A stretch of DNA of 38,362 bases. It comes from Cytophagales bacterium (GTDB lineage: Bacteria; Bacteroidota; Bacteroidia; Cytophagales; Microscillaceae). Positions within the stretch are counted from its first letter, which is position 1, and each line of letters begins with the position of its first letter. Positions 22,851 to 32,152 of the stretch are shown piece by piece. The position numbers and the translations under genes are program-made. The stretch covers positions 1-38,362 of the forward strand of contig JAAFJG010000044.1 of assembly GCA_013298075.1 (NCBI GenBank), in the 5' to 3' direction. The notes below the pieces were generated by a model. That model was not told the DNA's origin, did not search any database, and saw only the letters and a list, made by a program, of their open reading frames with translations.

Positions 22851-24785
22851 TTATAAAATTTTAAATTCAATTCTACGATTTTTGGCTTTATTTTCTTCAG
22901 AATCATTAGCAACATCTGGTTTTGATGCGCCATATCCTTTGAAAGTCAATCGAGATTTATCGATACTATTATTGATTAAATATTCATAAACCGATTTGGC
23001 ACGATTCAAAGAAAGCGTTATGTTGTCTTCTGCTTTTCCAACATTATCTGTATGTCCCGATATTTCTCCACGAATATCAGCATTATTTTTCATAAATTTA
23101 ATCAATTCATCTAATTCGGTTTTAGATTTATCTTTCAATTCAAATTTATTGTAATCAAAGAAAATATTATTCAACCTAAAAACTGTTCCTTTTGCCAATG
23201 GCTCCAACGGAATATCAATTTCAATCGGTTTCATTTCTTTGGTTTCTACATAATTAAAACTCAAACTTTTGAACGCATATCCTTTTTTATGAACTTCTAG
23301 CGCATATTCTGAACCTTGCGTCAAAACAATCGTATATTCACCATTTTGAGCATCTGAAGTAGTAGAAGATAATTTTGTTTTTTCGTTAATATCAAATAAA
23401 TCAATATTTGATTCCAATTTTTGTTTGGTTTTTATATCATAAACATTTCCTTTTACAAAATTACTTTTGAGCGTAGGTCGAATTTGTTGTGGCACATCAA
23501 ACACGTATAAAATACTACTCAATTCTTTTCTACCCAAATTTTTATCCACAGAATAATACCCTTTCTGCCCATCAGCAGTCAAAAATAACGCTAATTCGTC
23601 TTGATGTGTATTGATAGGATAGCCTAAATTTTGTGGCGTAGTCCATTTTTTATTTATTTTTTCGGTTTTATACAAATCATATCCGCCCAATCCCAAATAT
23701 CCTGCAGAACTAAAAAATAAAGTTTTTCCATCGGGATGAATAAATGGTGAAACTTCATCTTTTTTTGTGTTGATGTCTTCTAAATTTTCGGGAGAAGTCC
23801 ATTGATCATCTTCGCCTTTTTTTGTCATCCATATATCACGTCCCCCTTTTCCACCTGCACGATTAGACACAAAATAAATTATTTTTCCATCAGCAGAAAG
23901 AGTTGGTTGGGAATCCCAATTTCTTGAATTGACCACAGCACCCAAATTTTGAGGTTTACTCCAATCTTCACCTGTTTTATAAGAAATAAAAATATCACAT
24001 TCTCCATAAATATCTCTCATTCCTCTGCCACCTCTTTCATTACAAGCCGTAAAAACCAATACTTTTCCATCAGCAGAAATACTTGCCGTTCCTTCATTCA
24101 TTTCTGTATTGATATTTTTAGAAATAGACGTTGGTTCTGTCCATTTGTCTGTTTCTGTTTGATAAGAAATATATAAATTTTCGTCATCATCTCCTCTTTT
24201 TTCAGATTTACGAGCCGTAAAAACTAATGTTTTTTGGTCAGCTGTAATGGCTGGAAAATATTGTAAATGAAATTGATTGACAGGTTTTGGCAATGCTTTT
24301 GGTTTAAAATCGAGTGGAGTTTTCATTGTTTCTTTAGCAAAATCACAATCGCTCATTAATTTTTTGATGTTCTCAATCTCTTTTTCGAGAGCCGTTCCAG
24401 ATAGTGTTAAAAATTTTTCACCTGCTTTTTTTGATTGTTCATAATTTCCTTCTTTCAAATAAAACCAAGCCAACTGATAATGGGCAGCTTTGAATTTAGG
24501 AGAATCAGGAGAGGCTTTGACTGTATTTTTGAAATATTCAAAAGATATTAAATATTCTTGAAAAAGTTGATAAGTTGTGGCTAATTTATAGTGTGCTTCT
24601 GCGAAATTATTATCTGCTTTTACGGCTTTTTTTAGTTCTTTTACCGCGTCATCAAATTGCCTTGCTCTAAATAAATTTTCAGCATTTTCATAATATTTGA
24701 TGGCTTTTTTTGAGGTAGTAGAATAGCGTTGTGCGTATAAAGAATACGGCAAAAAGACTATTAAAATTAAAAAAATAATTTTCAT
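22851..24785 (-). CDS. OmpA-family protein with TPR and PD40 repeats, PorE-like
   Basis: A 644-aa exported protein. Signal peptide MKIIFLILIVFLPYSLYAQ; TPR helices at about 25-135; a PD40/WD40-like propeller at about 160-425 with repeated blades such as GKVLVFTA, GKIIYFVSNRAGGKGGRDIW and GKTLFFSSAG; a carboxypeptidase-regulatory-like beta domain at about 445-530; and a C-terminal OmpA domain with FDYNKFELKDKS, GHTDNVG and NRAKSVYEYL. This domain order is that of PorE, the peptidoglycan-associated part of the type IX secretion system, but similar proteins of other function exist in Bacteroidota. The signal peptide end YAQ does not show a lipoprotein Cys. No other T9SS gene is near. Confidence 0.8.
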   Translation of the reverse strand: MKIIFLILIVFLPYSLYAQRYSTTSKKAIKYYENAENLFRARQFDDAVKELKKAVKADNNFAEAHYKLATTYQLFQEYLISFEYFKNTVKASPDSPKFKAAHYQLAWFYLKEGNYEQSKKAGEKFLTLSGTALEKEIENIKKLMSDCDFAKETMKTPLDFKPKALPKPVNQFHLQYFPAITADQKTLVFTARKSEKRGDDDENLYISYQTETDKWTEPTSISKNINTEMNEGTASISADGKVLVFTACNERGGRGMRDIYGECDIFISYKTGEDWSKPQNLGAVVNSRNWDSQPTLSADGKIIYFVSNRAGGKGGRDIWMTKKGEDDQWTSPENLEDINTKKDEVSPFIHPDGKTLFFSSAGYLGLGGYDLYKTEKINKKWTTPQNLGYPINTHQDELALFLTADGQKGYYSVDKNLGRKELSSILYVFDVPQQIRPTLKSNFVKGNVYDIKTKQKLESNIDLFDINEKTKLSSTTSDAQNGEYTIVLTQGSEYALEVHKKGYAFKSLSFNYVETKEMKPIEIDIPLEPLAKGTVFRLNNIFFDYNKFELKDKSKTELDELIKFMKNNADIRGEISGHTDNVGKAEDNITLSLNRAKSVYEYLINNSIDKSRLTFKGYGASKPDVANDSEENKAKNRRIEFKIL

Positions 24786-25249
24786 AAATGATAAAGTTTG
24801 TGTTATTTTAATGTGAGTTTGAGATATTTATTCTATTTATTCTTTGTATAAGTTTCTTATTTTCTTTTGTATTATTTTTTATGCGAATTTTCAAAAGTAT
24901 TCTTATAACGTCCTTTTGCCTTTGTTATTGTATCAATTTGTTCTAAAATATTTTAACTTTTCATTATCTACTCGAAATACAATAGTAAACATATTTTTAT
25001 TAAGAAAATATACGAAAATTTTTTGAGAAAGAAATATATTCAAGAGAGTTCATAAGTTGTATATCTTCTTATTTTCATACTAAGAAGTTATTTATTTTAT
25101 GCAAATTTATGACTTTTTTTTGTTATTTCAAAAGGATTAACCTAAATTTGTATAATCTTTTAAATAAATTAAAATAACTTTTATGTATCAGTCCAAGCAT
25201 TCATAAAAGCCAAATAAATTAAAATCCTCAAAAATCATAACATTGAGAA
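24786..25249 (+). other. Divergent spacer between the PorE-like gene and the radical SAM gene
   Basis: 464 nt of AT-rich DNA. The right part holds the promoter at 25120-25150. In the left part no convincing TAnnTTTG on the minus strand was found for the PorE-like gene. A 60-codon plus-strand frame at 24844-25026 has the hydrophobic bias expected of random AT-rich DNA and is not called. Confidence 0.5.
25120..25150 (+). promoter_or_regulatory. Bacteroidota-type promoter for the radical SAM gene
   Basis: TTG at 25120-25122 and TAAATTTG at 25143-25150, 20 nt apart, the same spacing as the 721 and 32092 promoters. The distance to the ATG is about 100 nt, which leaves a leader of some 90 nt. Confidence 0.65.
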
Positions 25250-26272
25250 ATGAATCAAAATTTCACAGACGGAATTAACTTACTTTCAAAACTTACTCCA
25301 AAAAAAATTAAAAATGCTTATCAAATTTGGAAAAGTTATCACCACTCGAAAAAAACAGGAATCGTAAAACACAAAGGTTTGCCGATTAGTTTGGCTTTCG
25401 AACCAACTACTTCTTGTAATCTGAGATGTCCCGAATGTCCGAGTGGATTGCGAAGTTTCACACGTCCGACAGGTATGATGCCCGAAGATTTGTTCAAACA
25501 AACGATAGATGAATTGTATCAAACTTTAATTTATTTGATATTTTATTTTCAAGGAGAACCTTTTTTGCACCCAAAATTTTTAGATTTAGTAAAATATGCT
25601 TCCCAAAAAGGAATTTATACGGCTACTTCTACTAACGCCCATTTTTTACACGCCGATTTAGCCAAAAAAACAATAGAATCTGGTTTGGATAGATTGATTA
25701 TTTCGATTGATGGCACCACACAAGAAACTTATCAAGCCTATAGAATTGGGGGGAAATTAGAAAAAGTAATAGAAGGAACAAAAAATATTATTCATTGGAA
25801 AAAAGAATTAAAATCAAAAACGCCTCACGTAATTTTTCAATTTTTGGTCGTAAAACCTAATCAACATCAAATAGAAGACGTAAAAAAATTAGCTAAACAA
25901 TTAGGTGTCAATGAAGTAGGACTTAAAACGGCTCAAATTTATGATTATGAAAATGGCTCTGATTTAATTCCAACCATAGAAAAATATGCTCGATATAAAT
26001 TGGGCAAAAATGGATTGTACGAAATAAAAAATACCTTAGAAAATCATTGTTGGAAAATGTGGAATGCTTGTGTGATTACTTGGAATGGTGCGGTTGTACC
26101 TTGTGCTTTTGATAAAGATGCACATCATCAATTAGGTGATATTTCTCAAAAAACATTTACAGAAGTTTGGCAAAGCAATGAATATCAACGATTTAGGCAA
26201 TTAGTTCTCGAATCGAGGTCAAATATTGATATGTGTAAAAATTGTACGGAAGGCACAAAAGTTTGGGGATAA
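25250..26272 (+). CDS. Radical SAM/SPASM domain protein
   Basis: A 340-aa protein. Radical SAM cluster Cys are C56, C60 and C63 in CNLRCPEC, followed by FYFQGEPFLHP (the GEP-type motif) and IISIDGTT. The C-terminal SPASM region has Cys in CWKMWNACV and VVPCAFD, then a GDI turn, and C329 and C332 in MCKNC, enough for auxiliary 4Fe-4S binding. Related SPASM enzymes modify peptides or act in cell-surface and cofactor pathways. There is no small precursor peptide next to it; the next gene encodes a small exported protein without a clear link. The substrate is unknown. Confidence 0.87.
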   Translation: MNQNFTDGINLLSKLTPKKIKNAYQIWKSYHHSKKTGIVKHKGLPISLAFEPTTSCNLRCPECPSGLRSFTRPTGMMPEDLFKQTIDELYQTLIYLIFYFQGEPFLHPKFLDLVKYASQKGIYTATSTNAHFLHADLAKKTIESGLDRLIISIDGTTQETYQAYRIGGKLEKVIEGTKNIIHWKKELKSKTPHVIFQFLVVKPNQHQIEDVKKLAKQLGVNEVGLKTAQIYDYENGSDLIPTIEKYARYKLGKNGLYEIKNTLENHCWKMWNACVITWNGAVVPCAFDKDAHHQLGDISQKTFTEVWQSNEYQRFRQLVLESRSNIDMCKNCTEGTKVWG

Positions 26273-26300
26273 TTATTTGTCTTTTTACCTATATTGTTTT

Positions 26301-26316
26301 TAACGAATTTTCGTTA
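26301..26316 (+). other. Small perfect hairpin between radical SAM and outer-membrane genes
   Basis: TAACGAA and TTCGTTA pair over 7 bp with a 2-nt loop, 29 nt after the radical SAM stop. There is no T-run, so termination is uncertain. Confidence 0.35.
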
Positions 26317-26358
26317 TACATCTAATTATCTACAATATCAATTAAAATATTTCTACCA

Positions 26359-26883
26359 ATGAAATTTTATTTTCCTTTATTTTTTGCGATAATATTATTT
26401 TTTTCGCACCATTCTCAATCATTGGCACAACTCGAATACAGAGGAATTACCCCAAAAATAAATGCTGGAGTTCACAGAGGCGGTTTTTATACGGATATAA
26501 ATCTTTTATTTGGATATAGAAATGTAGATAAATCCTCAAATAGTTTTGTGCCTGTCAATATTCCTGAGCGAGGATTTATGTGGAGTATGGGCGTAGAAAG
26601 TAATTATTTTTTTAAGACAGATTTTCGACTTACACCTAAAATCACTTTCGAATATCACGATTATTTGAATCTACTTATTTTTCGTTTGCAAAATAGATTA
26701 TATCCTGCCCAAGATATGAATTTTGCTAAGGCATCTTTCCAAACTTGTCCCGAAGTAGGTATAAATATTTTTGGATTAGTGTTTTTGACTTATGGATATA
26801 GTTTTGGATTGACCAATAGAGATGTTACCAAAGATTTAGGGCATCAAGTAAATATAGGTTTTGCTTTGCCTTTTGGTGATTAG
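26359..26883 (+). CDS. Exported protein, probable small outer-membrane beta-barrel
   Basis: A 174-aa protein with signal peptide MKFYFPLFFAIILFFSHHSQSLAQ given here as about residues 1-24. The mature part has alternating polar and hydrophobic strands rich in Tyr, Phe and Gly (GGFYTDINLLFGYRN, WSMGVESNYFF, FLTYGYSFGL) and ends HQVNIGFALPFGD, a terminal strand typical of beta-barrels. I cannot name a family. It follows the radical SAM gene by 86 nt and is closed by a hairpin in a convergent spacer. Confidence 0.62.
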   Translation: MKFYFPLFFAIILFFSHHSQSLAQLEYRGITPKINAGVHRGGFYTDINLLFGYRNVDKSSNSFVPVNIPERGFMWSMGVESNYFFKTDFRLTPKITFEYHDYLNLLIFRLQNRLYPAQDMNFAKASFQTCPEVGINIFGLVFLTYGYSFGLTNRDVTKDLGHQVNIGFALPFGD

Positions 26884-26919
26884 TAGTTTTAAAATATTTG
26901 GTTTTTATAAAAATTTGAT

Positions 26920-26948
26920 ATTGTCCTCCAGATAAATCTGGAGGCAAT
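26920..26948. terminator. Bidirectional hairpin in a convergent spacer
   Basis: CCTCCAGAT and ATCTGGAGG pair perfectly with a 2-nt loop, and the stem extends by ATTG/CAAT with one bulged base. T-rich and A-rich DNA flank it on both sides. It separates a plus-strand gene ending at 26883 from a minus-strand gene ending at 27003. Confidence 0.7.
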
Positions 26949-27002
26949 TCAAGATAAATTTTTATTTCCATTGAAAATTTTTTAAGATGTAAAAAGCCAA
27001 TT

Positions 27003-27683
27003 TTAAGTAATACACAAATATTTAGCATACCAATATTTATCGCTTAATTTATTGGTTGTGTGAGTTAAAATATCTAAAATTGCTATAAGAGCAGGAATAG
27101 TCATTTCTTTCGATTCAATAAAATAGGTTATTTCTACGTATTCGAATACATCAAAAGGTAAAATAGTTCCTTTACTATTACCCGTTGACTTCAAACCTCG
27201 AGTATCATAAGAAGTAAGAAAAGTTGGGTTAGAAGCATAATCCGTTTCCCCAAAACTATTCAGCATTAGTAAATCTGCTGGCTTTAAAAATTGAGTTGTT
27301 AGCAATTTATTTTTTGTTTCTTCTAATGCTTCGAGTTCATTTTCCCTATAAAAACCATCTCCATAAAACGCATGCTCATAATTTCTAATGAAGTATTTAT
27401 CATTGTCTAATGTTTCAAAAATATTGATACATTCCAACAAAAAAAGATTTAATTTTGGAAGAATACTATCAGGATTGAACATATAAAATTCGTATTTTAT
27501 GTGTTCTCCTGATAAAATACTATCGTAATCTTTTAATTCAGATGCACTAAAATCACCTGCAGGAAAATAAAACCCTTTTCTTTTATCAGCCTCAATTTGA
27601 ATAAAATCATTTTTGTAGATTTCGAAAGCATCTTTATTTTTGGGTGCCACACCAATCACCAAAGGCAATACTATTTCACACAT
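27003..27683 (-). CDS. Unknown protein, tandem paralog A
   Basis: A 226-aa soluble protein of no family I recognise. It begins MCEIVLPLVIGVAPKNKDAFE, is acidic, and shares most of its length with the gene at 27806: EFYMxNPDSILPKxNLFLLECINIF, NKLLTTQFxKPxDLL, LTSYD and YFIxxKEMxIP are common. No catalytic motif or membrane segment is visible. The size, acidity and tandem copies would fit an immunity-type or regulatory protein, but there is no toxin gene near by. It is transcribed leftwards, as is paralog B, with a spacer that is itself duplicated. Confidence 0.6.
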   Translation of the reverse strand: MCEIVLPLVIGVAPKNKDAFEIYKNDFIQIEADKRKGFYFPAGDFSASELKDYDSILSGEHIKYEFYMFNPDSILPKLNLFLLECINIFETLDNDKYFIRNYEHAFYGDGFYRENELEALEETKNKLLTTQFLKPADLLMLNSFGETDYASNPTFLTSYDTRGLKSTGNSKGTILPFDVFEYVEITYFIESKEMTIPALIAILDILTHTTNKLSDKYWYAKYLCIT

Positions 27684-27805
27684 ATTTTTTTATTTTTATT
27701 TTTCACTTAAAATAGACGAAAAAAATTATACCATTTTGAAACAAAATATCAATTTTATTTATTTATTTATTTATCTACTTTATTTAAGCCAAAACCTTAC
27801 CAATT

Positions 27806-28477
27806 TTAACCAACAGACAAATATTTAGCAAACCAATATTTATCAAGAAGTTTGTCGGTTGTATAATTTAAAATATCCATAACCGCTATGGTGGTAGGAA
27901 TATTCATTTCTTTGTCTTGAATAAAATATTGTATTTTTACATATTCAAATACATCAGAAGGTAAAATACTTCCTTTACTATTTGTCAATAACATCAGACT
28001 ATCATCATAAGAAGTAAGAAAACGTAAATCAAAAGCATCATATTTTTCTTCATAATCATTGATGATTAATAAATCAGATGGTTTCGAAAATTGAGTTGTC
28101 AGCAATTTATTTTTTATTTCTTCTAATTCTTCGAGTTCATCTTCATCATAAAAACCATCTCCATAAAATGCACACTCAAAATTTCTAATCAAGTGTTTGT
28201 TATTATCTAATGTTTGAAAAATATTGATACATTCCAACAAAAAAAGATTGAATTTTGGAAGAATACTATCAGGATTTAACATATAAAACTCATAGTTCAT
28301 ATATTCTTTCGATATAATATCGTTGTAATCTTCTAATTTAGAAGTATTGAAATTATTTTTAGGAAAATAAAAATCTTTTGTTTTATCCATCTGAATAAAA
28401 TCATTTTTATAGATTTCGAAAGCGTCTTTATTTTTAGGTTTTACGCCAATCACCAAAGGTAAAATTAATCTACACAT
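27806..28477 (-). CDS. Unknown protein, tandem paralog B
   Basis: A 223-aa paralog of the 27003 gene, with MCRLILPLVIGVKPKNKDAFE at the start and DKLLDKYWFAKYLSVG at the end. Differences are spread evenly, with a few short indels (for example around residues 30-35 and 165-175), so the pair is not very recent. The leader has a stretch resembling ACCATTTTGAAACAAAATATC (plus-strand reading) that is repeated upstream of paralog A, so the duplicated segment covers gene plus leader. It lies between carB and paralog A, both in the same direction. Confidence 0.6.
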   Translation of the reverse strand: MCRLILPLVIGVKPKNKDAFEIYKNDFIQMDKTKDFYFPKNNFNTSKLEDYNDIISKEYMNYEFYMLNPDSILPKFNLFLLECINIFQTLDNNKHLIRNFECAFYGDGFYDEDELEELEEIKNKLLTTQFSKPSDLLIINDYEEKYDAFDLRFLTSYDDSLMLLTNSKGSILPSDVFEYVKIQYFIQDKEMNIPTTIAVMDILNYTTDKLLDKYWFAKYLSVG

Positions 28478-28585
28478 ATTTATTTTATTTTTTTACTTTT
28501 CACTTAGAATATACGAAAAAATATCTTGTTTCAGAACAATATAATCCTAAAAAAATCGTACCATTTTGAAACAAAATATCAAATT

Positions 28586-31465
28586 TTATCTACTCAAATA
28601 TAAATTTCTTTCGCCATAAATTTTTAGAAAAAGGTCATCTTGCAAACTTTCAATAAAATAAATGGCTTCGCCTGTAGATTTCATTTCAGGTCCTAATTCT
28701 TTGTTTACATTAGGGAATTTATTGAAAGAAAAAACGGGTACTTTGATAGCATATCCACGCCCGACAGGCACAAAATAAGAAGTAGCAGACTTATCTAAAT
28801 CAAAATCTTTTAATTTTTTTTCGCCCAACATTATTTTTGTGGCAATATTAATATAAGGTTTTTGATAGGCTTTACAAATAAAAGGCACAGTTCGTGAGGC
28901 ACGCGGATTGGCTTCGATAATATAAACAATGTTATCTTTTATCGCAAATTGAATATTTATCAAGCCAACAGTTTGTAAAGCCAAAGCAATTTTTTTGGTA
29001 TGTACCGCAATTTGTTCCATCAACAAAGGACTTAATGAAAACGCAGGCAAAACTGCATTAGAATCGCCAGAATGAATACCTGCAGGCTCAATATGCTCCA
29101 TAATTCCGATAATATATACATTTTCACCATCACAAATCGCATCTGCTTCAGCCTCGATTGCCTTGTCCAAAAATCTATCAATTAAAATATTATTATCAGG
29201 AAAATCAGCCAATACTTCGACTACGTGTTGCTCTAATTCTTCTTCATCAATCACAATTTTCATTTTTTGTCCGCCCAATACATAAGAAGGACGCACCAAC
29301 AAAGGAAAATCCATTTTTTTGGACAATTCAACCGCATCTTCTGCATTTCTGACCGCTCCAAATTCAGGATAAGGAATGTTCAAATCTCTCAATAAAGACG
29401 AAAAACGCTCTCTATCTTCTGCCAAATCTAAGGCTTCATAAGTAGTGCCAATGATTTTTATGCCATATCTATTTAGTTTTTCTGCTAATTTCAGAGCTGT
29501 TTGTCCGCCTAATTGCACAATTACTCCTTCAGGTTTTTCGAGTTTAATAATTTCATAAATATGCTCCCAAAAAACAGGCTCAAAATATAATTTATCAGCA
29601 ATATCAAAATCAGTAGAAACTGTTTCGGGATTGCAATTTATCATAATCGTTTCATAACCACATTCTTTTGCCGCCAAAACTCCATGCACACAACAATAAT
29701 CAAACTCAATTCCTTGCCCAATTCGATTCGGTCCCGCACCCAAAATCAAAACTTTCTTTTTATCAGATTGAATAGACTCATTTTTAAGATTTTGCGTTTG
29801 TTCTGCGCGCGTTTCGCCCGCACTTACGCCATGAAAAGTAGAATAATAATAAGGAGTTTTTGCTTCGAATTCAGCCGCACATGTATCGACCATTTTATAA
29901 ATTCTATGGATATTTAACTCTTGTCTTTTTTGAAAAACTTTACTTTCCAAACAACGCAATAAATGAGCAATTTGTCTATCTGCATATCCTTTTTGTTTGG
30001 CGTTCAGGAGCAATTCGTGGGGAATATTTTCGATAGAATATTGTTGCATTTCCTTGTCTGTTTCTGCCAAATCTTGAATTTGTGATAAAAACCATTTATC
30101 AATTTTTGTCAATTTTTGGATAGTTTTAGGCGAAATTCCCATCATAAAAGCATCTTTGATATGAAAAAATCTATCCGCGCTCGGAAATTCTAAACTCTTT
30201 AAAATCGATGCTTGTTCTGTCAATTCTTTGCCATCTGCTCCTAATCCATTTCTACGATTTTCGAGAGATTGACACGCTTTTTGTAAGGCTTCTTGAAATG
30301 TTCTTCCAATGCCCATTACTTCTCCCACTGATTTCATTTGCAAACCTAAAGAAGTATCTGCTCCTTTGAATTTATCAAAATTCCATCGAGGAATTTTAAC
30401 AATTACATAATCAATACTTGGCTCAAAATACGCCGAAGTTGTCTTTGTAATTTGGTTTTTTAATTCATCTAAATTATAACCTATGGCTAATTTGGCTGCA
30501 ATTTTTGCAATCGGATAGCCTGTTGCTTTGGACGCTAAGGCAGAAGAACGCGAAACTCTTGGATTGATTTCAATGACAATAATTTGGTCATCTTCGGGAT
30601 TTAAAGCAAATTGAATATTACAACCGCCCGCAAACATTCCGATTCCATTCATACATTTAATCCCCAAATCACGCATTTTTTGATATACTTTATCAGAAAG
30701 TGTCATCGCAGGAGCGACCGTTACGGAGTCACCTGTATGTATGCCCATTGGGTCAAAATTTTCAATCGAGCAAATAATAATCACGTTTCCTAAATTATCA
30801 CGCAATAATTCTAACTCAAATTCTTTCCAACCTACAATGCTTTGCTCGACCAGAACTTCGTGAATCGGTGAGGCTTGCAAGGCTCGCGTGAGCATTTCGT
30901 TAAATTGTTCGAGAGAATGAACAAAACCGCCGCCAGTTCCTGCCAACGTATAAGAAGGACGCAAAACCAAAGGAAAACCAATTTCTTGAGCAATTTTTTT
31001 ACCTTCGAGAAAACTTGTTGCAGTGCGTCCTTTGCAAACATTTGCGTCCAGTTTTTGCATCAACAACCTAAATTTTTCTCTGTCTTCTGTGGTTTCTACG
31101 GCATCAATATCTACCCCGATAATTTCAACGTTATATTTTTCCCAAATTCCTGCTTTTTTGCAATCAATCATTAAATTTAAAGCCGTTTGACCTCCGACAG
31201 TGGGCAAAACGGCTTGAATTGTATGTTTTTCTAAGATTTCAATAATCGACTTTTTATCTAATGGCTTTAAATAAATATGGTCTGCCACAGTGCTATCGGT
31301 CATAATGGTGGCAGGATTTGAGTTGATAAGCACGACTTCAATTCCTTCTTCTCTCAACGACCTTGCGGCTTGCGAGCCAGCATAATCAAATTCACAAGCT
31401 TGTCCAATAACAATCGGACCTGAACCTATGATGAGTACGGTTTTTATTTTTTTATTGCGAGGCAT
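28586..31465 (-). CDS. carB: Carbamoyl-phosphate synthase large subunit
   Basis: A 959-aa enzyme with both ATP-grasp halves: IGSGPIVIGQACEFDYAGSQA opens the first, and LGAGPNRIGQGIEFDYCC near residue 575 opens the second. Motifs such as LVRPSYVLGGQKM and IEANPRASRTVP are intact. It joins ammonia from CarA with bicarbonate and two ATP to make carbamoyl phosphate for pyrimidine and arginine synthesis. The usual length is near 1,070 aa; the missing part is the C-terminal MGS domain that binds UMP and ornithine in E. coli, a feature I associate with Bacteroidota CarB. carA is not adjacent. Confidence 0.96.
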   Translation of the reverse strand: MPRNKKIKTVLIIGSGPIVIGQACEFDYAGSQAARSLREEGIEVVLINSNPATIMTDSTVADHIYLKPLDKKSIIEILEKHTIQAVLPTVGGQTALNLMIDCKKAGIWEKYNVEIIGVDIDAVETTEDREKFRLLMQKLDANVCKGRTATSFLEGKKIAQEIGFPLVLRPSYTLAGTGGGFVHSLEQFNEMLTRALQASPIHEVLVEQSIVGWKEFELELLRDNLGNVIIICSIENFDPMGIHTGDSVTVAPAMTLSDKVYQKMRDLGIKCMNGIGMFAGGCNIQFALNPEDDQIIVIEINPRVSRSSALASKATGYPIAKIAAKLAIGYNLDELKNQITKTTSAYFEPSIDYVIVKIPRWNFDKFKGADTSLGLQMKSVGEVMGIGRTFQEALQKACQSLENRRNGLGADGKELTEQASILKSLEFPSADRFFHIKDAFMMGISPKTIQKLTKIDKWFLSQIQDLAETDKEMQQYSIENIPHELLLNAKQKGYADRQIAHLLRCLESKVFQKRQELNIHRIYKMVDTCAAEFEAKTPYYYSTFHGVSAGETRAEQTQNLKNESIQSDKKKVLILGAGPNRIGQGIEFDYCCVHGVLAAKECGYETIMINCNPETVSTDFDIADKLYFEPVFWEHIYEIIKLEKPEGVIVQLGGQTALKLAEKLNRYGIKIIGTTYEALDLAEDRERFSSLLRDLNIPYPEFGAVRNAEDAVELSKKMDFPLLVRPSYVLGGQKMKIVIDEEELEQHVVEVLADFPDNNILIDRFLDKAIEAEADAICDGENVYIIGIMEHIEPAGIHSGDSNAVLPAFSLSPLLMEQIAVHTKKIALALQTVGLINIQFAIKDNIVYIIEANPRASRTVPFICKAYQKPYINIATKIMLGEKKLKDFDLDKSATSYFVPVGRGYAIKVPVFSFNKFPNVNKELGPEMKSTGEAIYFIESLQDDLFLKIYGERNLYLSR

Positions 31466-31491
31466 TTTGTAAGAACTTTTTTATTTTTTTG

Positions 31492-31499
31492 CAAAGGTA
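31492..31499 (-). promoter_or_regulatory. -7 element TACCTTTG for carB
   Basis: On the minus strand TACCTTTG lies 26 nt before the carB ATG and fits TAnnTTTG. A TTG at the -33 distance is not evident. Confidence 0.5.
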
Positions 31500-31687
31500 T
31501 AAAAAATTTAGATTTATTTTGTTATTTTTGATGAGTAATATTGTTCATTTTTTTTTATTTTTGAAAAGAATAAATGTTATTTCATTTTATCGTTATTTGT
31601 TGAATAGATTTGTGCTGAAAATAAAAATATATTTTCCATTTTTTTTGTGTTGTATTTTGAATTGCCTCAAATTTATCTCGAGGATAA

Positions 31688-31920
31688 TATAACCGACTTT
31701 CCGCACCCCTGTTTTAGTTTAGAGTATTTACTCAAAAAAATATAAATATTTAAAAATTTACACATAAAATATATTTAATTTATCTGAAAATTTACCCGAT
31801 TTATTAATTTTTATTCAGTTTATTGTTAAAATAAAAATTATTAGATGATTTTGCCAATAAATTCTCGAATTTTAACGATAATACTCATTTTTAAAAATAG
31901 GGTGCGGAAGGTCGGATATA
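31688..31920 (+). mobile_element. 233-bp MITE-like element with terminal inverted repeats
   Basis: The ends CCGACTTTCCGCACCC (31693-31708) and GGGTGCGGAAGGTCGG (31900-31915) are inverted partners with one mismatch, and TATA lies just outside both. The interior is AT-rich without a frame. It occupies a third of the 687-nt divergent spacer between carB and rlmD; the remaining parts hold AT-rich DNA and the promoters of those genes. The likely parent is an IS with the same ends, not present in the window. Confidence 0.7.
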
Positions 31921-32091
31921 AAATTTAATTGTTAGCTTTAGCCAAAATATCTATGTTTTTCAAATTGCATTTTTCTATATTTTAAAATAAATGGCTATCT
32001 ACAACACAATACAATTAGCTCCGCAATGATATTTCGTGAATCAATTTTTTTTAGGTTGATAAAAGGAAGAACAAAATACAATTCAATTCGT

Positions 32092-32122
32092 TTGTTATTT
32101 TGAATATTTGTGATTATTTTTG
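32092..32122 (+). promoter_or_regulatory. Bacteroidota-type promoter for rlmD
   Basis: TTG at 32092-32094 and TATTTTTG at 32115-32122 are 20 nt apart. The TTG at the end of the -7 box is in frame with rlmD and would add 11 residues, but it is upstream of the expected transcription start and so cannot be the start codon. Confidence 0.68.
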
Positions 32123-32152
32123 CAAATTAAATTCAAAAACTCACAAAAACAA

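Noticed and set aside
25250-26883. Radical SAM enzyme plus small exported protein as a modified-peptide (RiPP) pair
   Set aside because: The neighbour is a 174-aa beta-barrel-like protein with a signal peptide, not a short precursor, and no transporter or peptidase gene is near.
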